Shown: positions 1 through 8,537, counted from the stretch's first letter. The stretch is DNA of 64,000 bases from Rhodococcus sp. 1163 (GCF_002091985.1 NZ_MKKX01000003.1:1-64000), one strand, 5' to 3'. Notes: generated by a model from the letters alone, not told the origin. Numbers and translations: made by a program.

Positions 1-410
1 GGCGTTCGCGCTGTGGGGAGGGCCGCCTCAAGTGCTGCGAATGGACAACGGACCGGAGTTCATATCGCATGTGCTGCAACAGTTCTGCCGGAATCGAATC
101 GGAATCTCGTACATCCCGCCGGGCACACCATGGAACAACGGCCACATCGAATCCTTCAACAACCGACTACGAAAGGAATGCCTCAACCGCAATCACTGGA
201 CCAGCCTGCTCGAAGCGAGGGTCGTGATCGAAGACTTCAAAGACGACCACAACAATCGCCACCGGCACTCGTCCCTGGGCTACCTGACACCCGCCGAGTA
301 CGCTGCCCAATGCACCCACACGCACCAACCCGAGGGCTGCGAGATCGACTGACAACAATCACACCGTGGCTCTAGAACGCGGTGGTCCGACTATCGGGGA
401 CCTGCCACAG
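1..410 (+). mobile_element. Right end of an IS3 family insertion sequence
   Basis: The transposase stops at 352. The next 58 bases, up to the GGACCTGCCACA at 399-410, look like the terminal inverted repeat of many actinobacterial IS3 elements. The exact end is inferred from general familiarity with such ends; the left end and any target duplication lie outside the window. Confidence 0.5.
2..352 (+). CDS. IS3 family transposase (OrfB), C-terminal part, cut by window edge
   Basis: The reading frame is open from the first bases of the window and ends at a TGA at 350-352. It carries the end of an rve/DDE integrase core: MDNGPEF holds the second catalytic Asp, and a block ending in GHIESFNNRLRKECLN holds the catalytic Glu. 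The usual IS3 tail HSSLGYLTPAEYA follows. The protein would cut and join the ends of the IS. The N-terminal part and OrfA lie outside the window, so it cannot be told whether the whole element is intact. The family call is safe; the subgroup is not assigned. Confidence 0.9.
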   Translation, partial: AFALWGGPPQVLRMDNGPEFISHVLQQFCRNRIGISYIPPGTPWNNGHIESFNNRLRKECLNRNHWTSLLEARVVIEDFKDDHNNRHRHSSLGYLTPAEYAAQCTHTHQPEGCEID

Positions 411-440
411 GGCTTGCGCGAAACCTTCCCGTCGGTCTGG

Positions 441-446
441 TAGATA
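441..446 (+). promoter_or_regulatory. Candidate -10 box of a leaderless promoter
   Basis: TAGATA lies six bases before the ATG at 453 and there is no purine-rich ribosome-binding site between them. This fits a leaderless transcript, which is common in actinobacteria. A TTGCGC at 414-419 could be the -35 but the spacing of 21 is long. It sits at the inferred IS3 end, so the IS may have contributed to this promoter. Confidence 0.3.
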
Positions 447-452
447 TGTGCG

Positions 453-1835
453 ATGACGACTCCCGCGGGTTGGTATCCGGATCCAGCAGGTCTGCCCCAT
501 CATCGTTGGTGGGACGGTTTTCAGTGGACGTCGGCGACCCAGGCGAGCGATCCGGTTTCGCCGGCGCCTCCGAACTCTGTTCTGGCGGGCGACACTCGTA
601 GGTCGGTGTCGTTGTTCAATGGAAAGCGACGGGCGCAAGAACTGCAGGAGCAGGTCGATCGACTGTCTGCCGTGGTGGAACGGGCAGGACTTGGCCGGGT
701 CGTCAGCGCTGATGCTGAACTGGCACGTATCCTGGAGGAAGTGTCAGCGCTCCGCGGTGAGCGCACGGCGTTGGCGGATCAGATCCGCGCTGCGCGTGAA
801 GAACTCGTCGAGACGAAGGCGCAACAGGACTTGCAGTCGGTCGGTTACTACGCGTACCACCATCCGGCGGAGACATCGATTCAACTCAAGGACGAGCTTC
901 TCCGGGTGCAGTCCGAGATCAAGGAGCGGATCAGAACGAAGGCCGCGATCTGGGCGACGACGAACTTTACCTTCAACAATTCGACTGCGCAGGGCCGGAA
1001 GTTTGTGACCGAGATGTGGCGGATCATGTTGCGCGCCTACAACGCCGAAGCAGAGAACTGTGTGAAGACAGTCAAAGCCGGCAATCTCGCAGCTGCGAGC
1101 CAGCGTCTGATGAAAGCTGCGGAGCAGATCGCGAAGCAGGGGCAGATGATCGATCTCCGGGTCACCGACGGCTACCACCGGCTCCGAGTGCGGGAGCTGG
1201 AACTGGCAGCGGATGTGCACATGAAGGTGCAGGAGGAAAAAGCTGCCGAGCGGGAGCGCCGCGAGGAACTACGCGAGCAACGCAAGGTGCAGCAAGAGTT
1301 GCAGGCGGCGCGGGCGAAGATCGAGAAGGAGCTCGCTCATTACAGCAACGCTGTCGCTGCCCTGGTCGCGAGTGGGGATGTCGAGGGTGCGGAACGGCTG
1401 CGGGTCAAGCTCGCTGACGCGCAGCGTGCGCTCGATGATGTCGATTATCGGGCCGCGAATATTCGGGCTGGGCATGTGTACGTGATCTCGAACATGGGTG
1501 CGTTCGGGATCAACATGGTCAAGATCGGAATGACGCGCCGGTTGGAGCCGATGGACCGGGTGCGTGAGCTCGGTGATGCGTCGGTTCCGTTCCGGTTCGA
1601 TGTGCATGCTCTGTTTTTCGCGGACGATGCCGTGTCGGTGGAAGCGGAACTCCATAGGGTTTTCGCGGATCGGCGGGTGAACCAGGTCAATCAACGGCGT
1701 GAATTCTTCTATGCGAATCCAACCGAAGTGCTCGAGGCTTTGCGTCGGAATGTCGGAGAAGTCATCTCCTTCACCGAGGAGCCGGAAGCGGAGGAGTACT
1801 TGGTGAGTATCGGAAAGAAGTCGGGGTCGTTCTGA
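453..1835 (+). CDS. DUF2510-DUF4041-GIY-YIG (T5orf172) nuclease-like protein
   Basis: A 460-residue protein with three parts. Residues 4-30 are a DUF2510 module (GWYPDPAG and paired Trp residues), found at the N-terminus of many actinobacterial proteins. A long charged, coiled-coil-rich middle corresponds to DUF4041, roughly residues 60-335. Residues about 345-435 are a T5orf172/MUG113 domain of the GIY-YIG superfamily: VYVISN, then MVKIGMTRR with the conserved Arg, then EAELHRVF with the metal-site Glu, then RREFF. This domain suggests DNA cleavage. It stands alone between an IS3 end and an att-like site. Related proteins are frequent on phages and islands; a role in defence or phage biology is inference only. 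Confidence 0.8.
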   Translation: MTTPAGWYPDPAGLPHHRWWDGFQWTSATQASDPVSPAPPNSVLAGDTRRSVSLFNGKRRAQELQEQVDRLSAVVERAGLGRVVSADAELARILEEVSALRGERTALADQIRAAREELVETKAQQDLQSVGYYAYHHPAETSIQLKDELLRVQSEIKERIRTKAAIWATTNFTFNNSTAQGRKFVTEMWRIMLRAYNAEAENCVKTVKAGNLAAASQRLMKAAEQIAKQGQMIDLRVTDGYHRLRVRELELAADVHMKVQEEKAAERERREELREQRKVQQELQAARAKIEKELAHYSNAVAALVASGDVEGAERLRVKLADAQRALDDVDYRAANIRAGHVYVISNMGAFGINMVKIGMTRRLEPMDRVRELGDASVPFRFDVHALFFADDAVSVEAELHRVFADRRVNQVNQRREFFYANPTEVLEALRRNVGEVISFTEEPEAEEYLVSIGKKSGSF

Positions 1836-2016
1836 ACCGATGCGGCCGTCACTGCTCATGCGTCGTTTGGGAGTCGAAAATAGAGAATGGGACGTTGCCG
1901 ACGACGGCTTTAGGAACGACGGACCAAAAGGGTTTCACGTTAGCTCCGAATCGAAGAGACTTACGTCGCAGGGCGATAGCTAGCGGAATAGGGGGAGGCG
2001 ATGATCGCGGTTTGTC

Positions 2017-2530
2017 GGTGTCACAGGATCCGCTGCCGCTCTCCTATGTAGTGTGATCGCTTGTCCGTTGCGTCCCACCGCGGTCCGTAGTCGTTCAGAG
2101 CAGTTCGTAGCGTTCGACAAGGGCGCAGTTCGGTGTCACGAGGGTGTCACAGGTCGGTACGTTCGGGGATGGATGGGTTCGGTCGGTGATGTACGAAAAC
2201 TGTTGTGAACGAACAAATATCGAGCCCAGTGGAGTTCAGGTGAATCCACTTCTAGGGACTTAAAATCCGCACAGTGTCGGTTCGTGTCCGACTGGGGGCA
2301 CCAGAGTTCATATGGATCCAGAATCTTGGACCAGAACAGCGCTTTTCGGGTGGCAGCGTGGATGCTGGTGGTCTTCTACGGATCTGAGTGGACAACCGAG
2401 ACAGCGGATTTCGGATCCGCGTATTCGAGGTCGACGACCCTGGCCACTTCGCCGTATTTCACCAGGTCAGGGCAAGATTGACATGCGCAAGCAGGCTAGC
2501 AGCGGAGCCTCGGTGTCACACGGTTGTCAC
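2017..2530 (+). repeat. Five dispersed GGTGTCAC direct repeats
   Basis: GGTGTCAC occurs at 2017-2024, 2132-2139, 2143-2150 and 2512-2519. A variant with one extra T (GGTTGTCAC) is at 2522-2530. All are in the same orientation, and the close copies form two pairs with a period of about 11 bases, one helical turn. The pairs lie on both sides of the tRNA-like fragment at 2256-2303. This layout resembles arm-type binding sites of tyrosine integrases. That reading is inference; no integrase gene is present. Confidence 0.5.
2256..2303 (+). other. tRNA 3'-half-like sequence, candidate attachment site
   Basis: From 2256 the sequence reads as an anticodon region (GGACTTAAAATCC), then a perfect 5-bp T-arm (GTCGG at 2276-2280, loop TTCGTGT, CCGAC at 2288-2292), then a TGGGGGC acceptor strand, discriminator A and CCA (2301-2303). 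No matching 5' half is found upstream, where the acceptor strand should read GCCCCCA. The loop would give anticodon UAA (Leu), but the variable arm is too short for a leucine tRNA. A displaced or att copy of a tRNA 3' end is the simplest reading. An encoded functional tRNA is unlikely. Confidence 0.6.
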
Positions 2531-3018
2531 AACTACGCGCGTGCGAGTCCGCGGGAGTTCATCTTGAGCCGCCACCGTCTTCGATATTTGCTTAAAAATA
2601 CTTTGCGGCAGGAAATCTCGTAGGCATTTCGGCTGCCCACTGGCAATTAGGTGCTCATCCCCCCAGATCCTGGAGATTGGCGACGAAAATTGCATCTACC
2701 GCACCATCGCCTCGAAAACCCAAGTTCAGCACAGTTTTCGCTCTGAAACTTGGCGGTGGCGTCCGCTAGGCTGCCGATATGGACAGCCGACCAGGAGAAC
2801 AACTATGATCTGCGCGGCCAGCACCGCTCCGGTTCCCACTGTGGGGCGTTGCCAACTTGGTTGGAGTACAGTACATTTCGGGTGCAGCAGGGCATCACGC
2901 GGGGAGGCAGAGCAGGCAGCGAGGGTCTGTTCGGTGACTTGATCCCATACCCGGGTTCGGATGGCTGCTTCGGTGCGGCGAGTCGGTGGCGGTCAGCGGG
3001 TCGTGCATCCCATGCCGC

Positions 3019-4536
3019 TTAGACTATGTATCCGGTGTGACGGATGGGCTCGACTGCGCCGGTCCGTCGGCCACCGGCAACCCGCAACCCCGCCAGTAAC
3101 GCGTTGCGTAGCTCACGCGGGTCAATGACATCGTCGTAGGTGAGCATCCCGGCAGCCCGCCACGGTCCCGATGCCTCGTTGTCGACCAACTCTCGGCGCG
3201 TTCGGTCATCATCGCGGGCAGTGCGGCCACCGACTTCTGCAGGAATCCCACCGAGCGTGACGCCTGGGAACGCGAGGTTCAAAGTTTGGTTGTCGTACGG
3301 GTTCATGCCCATCACGGAGCTGCCGAACCCGAAAGCTTTGCGAACCGTGACGTGGAACTTGGGCACCTGAAGACGGTGCTGGGCAGCGAACATTCGGCTA
3401 CCGGCGCGCAGAATGCCCGCTCGTTCGGAGGCGCTGCCCGCCATGACTCCGGGGTTGTCGGCAAGGAAGATCACCGGCAGGTGGAACGCGCCGACCATCT
3501 CTATGAACCGGGCAGCTTTGTTCGCGGCACCGACGTCTATCGACCCAGCCAGGACCTTCGGCTGATTTGCCACGATCGCGACCGCATGGCCACCGATTCG
3601 GCCCAGTGCGGTGATGATCGACGTGGCGTGCGTCGGCTGAATTTCCAACAGTGTGTCCGCGTCGACGAGCAGTTCGAGTGCCGCGACCATGTCGTAGGGG
3701 CGCTTCGCGTTCGGGGGGATGAGATCGAGCAGGTTGTCGAGGCTGCGCTCGTCAACGTCGCAATTGCCCTCGGCAGGGCCCGCATGCGGTGGCAGTCCCC
3801 ATGCATTGGTGGGAAAGTACGACAGATATCGTCGGGCCAAGGCCAATGCCGCTGAGTCCGTCGAAGCCACGTTGTGGGCTACGCCGCTGGTGTCTACGGC
3901 GACCTTCGGGCCGCCGAGCGAGTTCTTGTCGATCTGCTCTCCGGTCGAGGCTGCCACTAGCGGGGGTCCGGCGGTGAAGAGTGCACCGTGTCCGGCGACC
4001 ATGACCACGAAATCCGACAATGGTGCCGTGAGTGCGCCGTGGCCGGCGGACGGCCCGGTCACGATCGCGACGGTCGGTACCAGCCCGGACAGCTCCGCGT
4101 GTAGCTGGAGGTCGTTGGGTGACGGCGGATGCGGTTGCAGCGCATTGGTGGCGCGGTGGCCGGCACCTTCGAGCATCATGATCAGCGGGACTCGTTCCTG
4201 TTTAGCAAGTCCGGCCAACCGCGCGCGTTTCGCTGCGGCCGCAAGTCCGATCGAGCCGCCGGCCACGGTGAAATCCTCGGCGCCGACAAGTACCGGACGG
4301 CCGTCGATCACTCCGCTGCCGGCGATGAACGCATCCGCCGGGACCTCGCCGGCCAACTGGCCGAGTTCGGTGAAGGTTCCGGAATCGACCACTGAGCGCA
4401 CCCGATCGCGGGCATCCCGGCGGCCCGTCGAGCGATACTTGTCAACCTTGGCTGGGCCGCCCATTGCGGCCCCACGTCCCCGACGATCGTCGAGGTCGGT
4501 CAGTAGAGCTTTCCAGTCGTCACGGTTTTCGGACAT
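3019..4536 (-). CDS. Acyl-CoA carboxylase, carboxyltransferase (beta) subunit
   Basis: A 505-residue carboxyltransferase of the AccD/PccB crotonase-like fold, the subunit that moves CO2 from biotin to an acyl-CoA. Both CT halves are present. The first oxyanion segment reads LEGAGHR instead of the usual DSGGAR, and the second reads KAFGFGSSVMGM, so this is a divergent branch. The ATG follows directly after the TGA of the upstream ligase gene, which indicates translational coupling. No biotin carboxylase/BCCP subunit is nearby, so it must borrow one or do something different. The substrate is unknown. Confidence 0.85.
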   Translation of the reverse strand: MSENRDDWKALLTDLDDRRGRGAAMGGPAKVDKYRSTGRRDARDRVRSVVDSGTFTELGQLAGEVPADAFIAGSGVIDGRPVLVGAEDFTVAGGSIGLAAAAKRARLAGLAKQERVPLIMMLEGAGHRATNALQPHPPSPNDLQLHAELSGLVPTVAIVTGPSAGHGALTAPLSDFVVMVAGHGALFTAGPPLVAASTGEQIDKNSLGGPKVAVDTSGVAHNVASTDSAALALARRYLSYFPTNAWGLPPHAGPAEGNCDVDERSLDNLLDLIPPNAKRPYDMVAALELLVDADTLLEIQPTHATSIITALGRIGGHAVAIVANQPKVLAGSIDVGAANKAARFIEMVGAFHLPVIFLADNPGVMAGSASERAGILRAGSRMFAAQHRLQVPKFHVTVRKAFGFGSSVMGMNPYDNQTLNLAFPGVTLGGIPAEVGGRTARDDDRTRRELVDNEASGPWRAAGMLTYDDVIDPRELRNALLAGLRVAGGRRTGAVEPIRHTGYIV

Positions 4537-6192
4537 TCAGAACACCACTTTCTTTCGCATCAATTTTCCGGTTGCGTTGCGCGGCAACGGATCTGTAGTG
4601 ACACTCCACCGCGAAGGTATTTTGAAATAGGCAATCCGGTCCGCGCAAAATACGCGCAGTTGCACTTCGTCGACCGTCGTTCCCGGATGAGTCACGACAA
4701 CCGCAACGACTTCTTGTCCGAGGTCCTCGTGCGGATTGCCGAGAACGCAGCACTCGGCAACTGCCGGGTGGTCCTCCAGGCACTGCTCGACCGCCACCGG
4801 ATAGACGTTTTCCCCTCCTCGGATGATCAAGTCGGACCGGCGTGTAGTCAGTCGCAGTAGACCGTTTTCGATGACACCGATATCGCCTGTGCGCAACCAC
4901 CGCCCCGGGGCGATCGCGTCGGCAGTGGCATCGGGGTTCTCCCAATAACTGTGCATCACCAGCGGGCTGCGTACGTAGATTTCGCCTTCATCGCCGTCTG
5001 GAAGCCTTTCACCCATCGGATCGCGAATCTCGAGTGTCACCGACGGGATGGGTCGACCCACTGTCGTCGGGTCTCGTTCGAGGTCATCGGTCAGCGCAAG
5101 GGTGATGCCTGTGCTGGTTTCTGTGAGGCCGTAGCTGTTCACCAGGGCTCGTCGCGCAAATAAGAATCGCGCACGCAACTGCGTGAGGAGGCCAGCCGAG
5201 GACGGCGCCGATCCGAGTGAGAATGCGCTCAGTGACGAGAGGTCGTACCGTTCGGAGTCGGTGAGCTGAAGGAGTCGGCTAGCCATCGTGGGTACCGCAC
5301 CCCAGTTGGTGATGCGTTCACGTTCGATCAACTCGAGCACGCGACTCGCATCGAAGGCGCCTTGATAGGTAACCACAGTGTCACCGGTCACGAGTCGTGG
5401 AACTGCGAGGTTGTGCAATCCGGAGATGTGGAACAACGGATTGATCAACAGGTGACGCTTCGGCGCTCGCACAACAGGTTCCGAGGATTCCGACACAGCG
5501 GCTGCAACGGCCTCACCGTAGCTGAAGTAGTCGATCACGGCGATGAGATTTCGCTGTGAATGCACGACCCCCTTCGGCATACCCGTCGATCCGCTGGTGA
5601 AGACGATCACGGCGGGATCATCCTCATGCACGTCCGTGTGTGGAGGCTGCGCACCGACGTGGGCTGCTGCAAGCCTGGGAATGTCGTTCTCGAAGCTGAG
5701 CGTCGGGACTTCGAGGGTGATGTTCTCGAGCAACGCCATGCGTTTGGCATCGGCGACGACAAGAGAGGGTCGGGTGAGCGCGATTCCGTCGTCGAGTTCC
5801 CGAGCCACCCACCAGGAGTTCAGTCCTACGCACACGGCTCCGAGACATTGACTCGCCCAGAAGGTAAGCACCCACTCTGGAGTGTTCGCGCCGGCGATCG
5901 CGATCCGGTCGCCGCGGCGTATGCCATAGTGCTCTGACAGTTCGATGGCGAGCGAGGCGACCAGGGCGACGTGTTCGGCGAAAGTGATGCGGCGATCGCC
6001 GTGCACCAAGTATTCGCGGTCCCCGAACTTTCCTGACTCACCCAACAGCGCGCCGACGGATTTTGTTCGATTTCTCATCACGTGCATGACGGCGCCCAGC
6101 ACGTCTTCCTCAACGAGCTCGAATGCGCCTTTCGGACCGAGAAGGCGCTCTGCCGCCAGTGCGGCCTGCGTCTGGACTGGTGCCACGGGCAT
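4537..6192 (-). CDS. Class I adenylate-forming acyl-CoA ligase
   Basis: A 551-residue AMP-binding enzyme expected to activate a carboxylic acid with ATP and load it on CoA. Visible motifs are the P-loop FTSGSTGMPKGVV near residues 198-210, YGLTETS near 355, the hinge region WLRTGDIG, and the C-terminal catalytic Lys in ATGKLMRKK. An AGAGGAA sits before the ATG. It is the first gene of a two-gene operon with the carboxyltransferase and is divergent from a TetR regulator. Together they suggest activation then carboxylation of an unknown acid, with the regulator sensing the acid or its CoA ester. Substrate is not predictable by eye. Confidence 0.88.
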   Translation of the reverse strand: MPVAPVQTQAALAAERLLGPKGAFELVEEDVLGAVMHVMRNRTKSVGALLGESGKFGDREYLVHGDRRITFAEHVALVASLAIELSEHYGIRRGDRIAIAGANTPEWVLTFWASQCLGAVCVGLNSWWVARELDDGIALTRPSLVVADAKRMALLENITLEVPTLSFENDIPRLAAAHVGAQPPHTDVHEDDPAVIVFTSGSTGMPKGVVHSQRNLIAVIDYFSYGEAVAAAVSESSEPVVRAPKRHLLINPLFHISGLHNLAVPRLVTGDTVVTYQGAFDASRVLELIERERITNWGAVPTMASRLLQLTDSERYDLSSLSAFSLGSAPSSAGLLTQLRARFLFARRALVNSYGLTETSTGITLALTDDLERDPTTVGRPIPSVTLEIRDPMGERLPDGDEGEIYVRSPLVMHSYWENPDATADAIAPGRWLRTGDIGVIENGLLRLTTRRSDLIIRGGENVYPVAVEQCLEDHPAVAECCVLGNPHEDLGQEVVAVVVTHPGTTVDEVQLRVFCADRIAYFKIPSRWSVTTDPLPRNATGKLMRKKVVF

Positions 6193-6272
6193 TGGGGTTC
6201 CTCTCGATGGCCAAAGTTCGACGGACCACCACTCGCTCGAAGGGTTAGTTGGGTCACAGTCGCGACGATGCG

Positions 6273-6292
6273 TTAATATACACGTATATTAA
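6273..6292. promoter_or_regulatory. Near-perfect palindrome, likely TetR operator
   Basis: TTAATATAC and its exact reverse complement GTATATTAA flank two bases. The site lies between the divergent ligase (start 6192) and TetR gene (start 6327), in a locally A+T-rich patch. The neighbouring TetR protein is the obvious ligand, repressing both directions. Confidence 0.7.
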
Positions 6293-6326
6293 TTTTGGTC
6301 AAGGCCTTCGTTGCTACGCTCGCGAT

Positions 6327-7019
6327 GTGAAGAAGGCAGATCAGTCGCGCCCAGCGCGCAAGCGTGGTGCCCCTCCGAAGGCCGAGCGCGTCGCAACGAG
6401 TGAAATCCTTGCGAGTGCAACTGAAATCGTCGTTGAGGACGGCTCCGAATCGCTGTCGATCCGGCGGTTGGCCGATCGGATCGGGATCTCGCCGATGGCG
6501 GTGTACAACCATTTTTCGTCGAAGGACGAGCTTCTGGGCGCTGTCATCGACGGGCTCATTGCCGCCATCCCCGCCGAGTATTCCCAAGCTGAAGATTGGG
6601 AGGGCAGCTTGCGTACCTTCGCGAGAACTATCCGAGTCGTAGCTCTCGAATCGCCTGAATGGATTCGGATTCTCCTGCAGACACGCACAACGTCCGCCGG
6701 ACTCGACCGGATGGAGGCGACGCTACGTACGCTGCAGCAAAAGGGTCTCCCGGCCCAATATTCGGTCGCGGCATACAACGCTATTTACGTGTTCGCGTTC
6801 GGCTATGCGAATCTGGACGCGGCGCGAACCCGTCGAGCAGATGTGGCCCAAGACAGCTTTTGGTCCACAAACTTTTCCGGGCTGTCACCCACTAGATATC
6901 CGACACTCACCGCATCCGCACCCGAACTCGACAGCATCTCAGCGACCGTGGAATTCGAACGCGCCCTCGACAGGTTGATCAATTCTTTGGTCGCGGAGTA
7001 TTCCCGGCCCACAACCTGA
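6327..7019 (+). CDS. TetR family transcriptional regulator
   Basis: About 230 residues from a GTG at 6327, chosen because the longer in-frame start at 6249 would run through the palindromic operator. The N-terminal TetR helix-turn-helix is clear (residues about 20-65, with SIRRLADRIGISPMAVYNHF). The C-terminal half is a variable ligand-binding domain. There is no good ribosome-binding site; a TACGCT at 6315-6320 could be the -10 of a leaderless message. It is divergent from the ligase-carboxyltransferase operon and probably controls it and itself. Confidence 0.85.
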   Translation: MKKADQSRPARKRGAPPKAERVATSEILASATEIVVEDGSESLSIRRLADRIGISPMAVYNHFSSKDELLGAVIDGLIAAIPAEYSQAEDWEGSLRTFARTIRVVALESPEWIRILLQTRTTSAGLDRMEATLRTLQQKGLPAQYSVAAYNAIYVFAFGYANLDAARTRRADVAQDSFWSTNFSGLSPTRYPTLTASAPELDSISATVEFERALDRLINSLVAEYSRPTT

Positions 7020-7130
7020 TTGGGGACAAAAAATAGACATCGAACGGAACTCTCGAGTTGTCGAGATCGCCTGATCTGGAATGATCCAGTCCTGTCGACG
7101 TAGGCAATCTCAACTGATTGTTGCAACACA

Positions 7131-7620
7131 GTGCCACGACGTGTCGTCCTGAATCGCGCAGAAGTAGCCGCTGAGTTCCATGCCATGCGAGATTCGGGTG
7201 CTTCAGTGATCCAGGCATCCACCGCTTGCCGGCGTCAGCCGCACCACCGGCAAGCGGTGGATAGATCAGAAGGCCGGAATCGTCCGCGGGGCCAAACGGG
7301 CCCGGCCCGAACCCAGCGGACGATTCCTCTCGCAAGCCGAACGAGAGGAAATCGCGATCGGCACCGCGATGGGACTAACCCAAACCGACATCGCCGACCT
7401 GATCGGACGTCACAAATCCGTCGTCTCCCGCGAACTCAAACGCAACACCAACCTCGGCGGCACCTACCGATCAGTGTCCGCACACCAGCGAGCGGACACA
7501 CGCGCCCGCCGACCCAAGGCCGCGAAACTCGCCGACCGCAACAGTGAGCTCCGCACCGAAGTGGTCAGTCGACTCCGCAAAAAGTGTTCAACACAACGGA
7601 TCTCGCCGACACTGAATTAA
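7131..7620 (+). pseudogene. IS30 family transposase, frameshifted and truncated
   Basis: The first frame starts with a GTG at 7131 (VAAEFHAMRDSGASVIQAS) and then needs a frame change near 7227-7232. It continues in another frame (RTTGKRWIDQKAG) and runs to the IS30 helix-turn-helix MGLTQTDIADLIGRHKSVVS at 7369 onward. It stops at 7620 after about 160 residues, where family members are usually over 330, so the DDE domain is missing. It is a dead remnant. Confidence 0.8.
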
Positions 7621-7665
7621 TGATGTCAGATGTGGCGAAGCCGAGTAACTGAATTCCGGTCCGGT

Positions 7666-8074
7666 TCATACTTCAGCGAAAGTTGCACGGACCGATATCG
7701 CAGTGGTCTGCAACGCTCGGAACGTCGCACCGACCAGCTTTGCAAGATAGGGATTCTCGGCAAAAGTGCGCGCCTGTGCGTAGACATCGTCGTCGGCGTC
7801 GAATTCTGCTGTCCGTCCGCCACGCCTCTCCTACCCAGAGGGCCACCGTGGAATCAGCTGTGATGTTCGCGCCCCAGCCCGAGCGGGTGCCGTGTTGGGA
7901 GATGAGCCACGCGCCGGCGTCGTCGAACGATGCGGAGATCGGTACTCGACGGGTCTTTCCGGTCTTTCGGCCAGTGGTCTCGTTGTCGGTCATGATCGCT
8001 ACACGCACTCCGAGTCTAGTGAGCATTGCGACCGCTGGGTTCGCCAGATAGCGGCCGATCAGGCGCTCCCGAAG
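7666..8074 (-). pseudogene. Deazaflavin-dependent nitroreductase family gene, frameshifted
   Basis: On the minus strand the frame reads IGRYLANPAVAMLTRL, then TTGRKTGKTRRVPIS, then HGTRSGWGANI, typical of the F420-binding DUF385/Ddn family. Near 7808-7816 the frame breaks. The correct tail continues in another frame (TFAENPYLAKLVGATFRAL) to a TGA at 7666-7668. One extra base explains it. No start codon is seen in frame upstream, so the 5' end may also be lost. A sequencing error at the indel cannot be excluded. Confidence 0.7.
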
Positions 8075-8175
8075 GCACTTTCGCGCAGACGCAGACGCAG
8101 ACGCGATTGTATTGTTCGTCGATCTCCTACTGCGGAAGGCCCCGAGGCTGTTGCTCTCGGGTATTGTTCCGGCCG

Positions 8176-8334
8176 CTGATCTACGCCATGAAAGCCGCTT
8201 CGCTGGAAGGCTTTCAGCTCGCCTCGTACATCACAGTAGGTGCCTCGTTGGCGTGTGCACTTGCCGTCGGCTTCTTCTTGCCTTGGTCGCGGCCCGAAGG
8301 CGACGGTGTGCTGCTGGCATGGCGATCCAAGTAG
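8176..8334 (+). pseudogene. Tail of a major facilitator transporter
   Basis: The frame ending at 8334 reads LEGFQLASYITVGASLACAL and then a hydrophobic stretch ending LPWSRPE. This matches the last transmembrane helix and tail of DHA2-type MFS exporters. Nothing upstream in any frame supplies the rest of the transporter, so it is a fragment. The upstream limit is approximate. Confidence 0.5.
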
Positions 8335-8378
8335 TGAACCGCATCCTCGACTCTTTGGTAACGCCCAGGGCTAGGTGT

Positions 8379-8537
8379 GAGATCAACCCGGTCGGCTGAT
8401 GGAACGACCTGCACCGCGCGACGCGGGCGCTGGATCCCACCGGGAAGGGTAAGGCACGACGTGCAATGAGTTGAAAGCCAGCGCTCAATGCGTTCGCGAT
8501 CACCTTCGACAGACGCATCACCCCGAACGGTAACTAA
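8379..8537 (+). pseudogene. C-terminal remnant of an IS256 family transposase
   Basis: One frame reads WNDLHRATRALDPTGKGKAR and, after a TGA where the family has Trp, KPALNAFAITFDRRI before TAA at 8535-8537. This is the conserved C-terminus of Mutator/IS256 transposases. Two in-frame TGA codons and the missing catalytic core show it is dead. Confidence 0.65.

Larger units (their letters stand above)
1836..3018. other. Gene-poor stretch of about 1.2 kb
   Basis: No convincing gene is seen. The open frames here have no recognisable domain and poor coding character. The stretch contains the tRNA-like fragment and the GGTGTCAC repeats listed separately. Parts of it (about 2570-2610 and 2690-2730) are richer in A+T than the neighbouring genes. 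It reads as the end of an integrated element or the scar of one. Confidence 0.6.

Noticed and set aside
2229-2249. GTGGA/TCCAC hairpin as the D-arm of a full tRNA
   Set aside because: It has an 11-base loop, but no matching acceptor strand (GCCCCCA) precedes it, so a complete tRNA cannot be built.
2312-2623. A 103-codon frame after the tRNA-like fragment as a real gene
   Set aside because: It has no domain and no ribosome-binding site, and its Trp/Arg-rich content is typical of non-coding frames.
8078-8105. GCAGAC tandem repeat as a minisatellite or CRISPR-like array
   Set aside because: Only about three copies of six bases; it is trivial slippage in the 5' part of the nitroreductase remnant.
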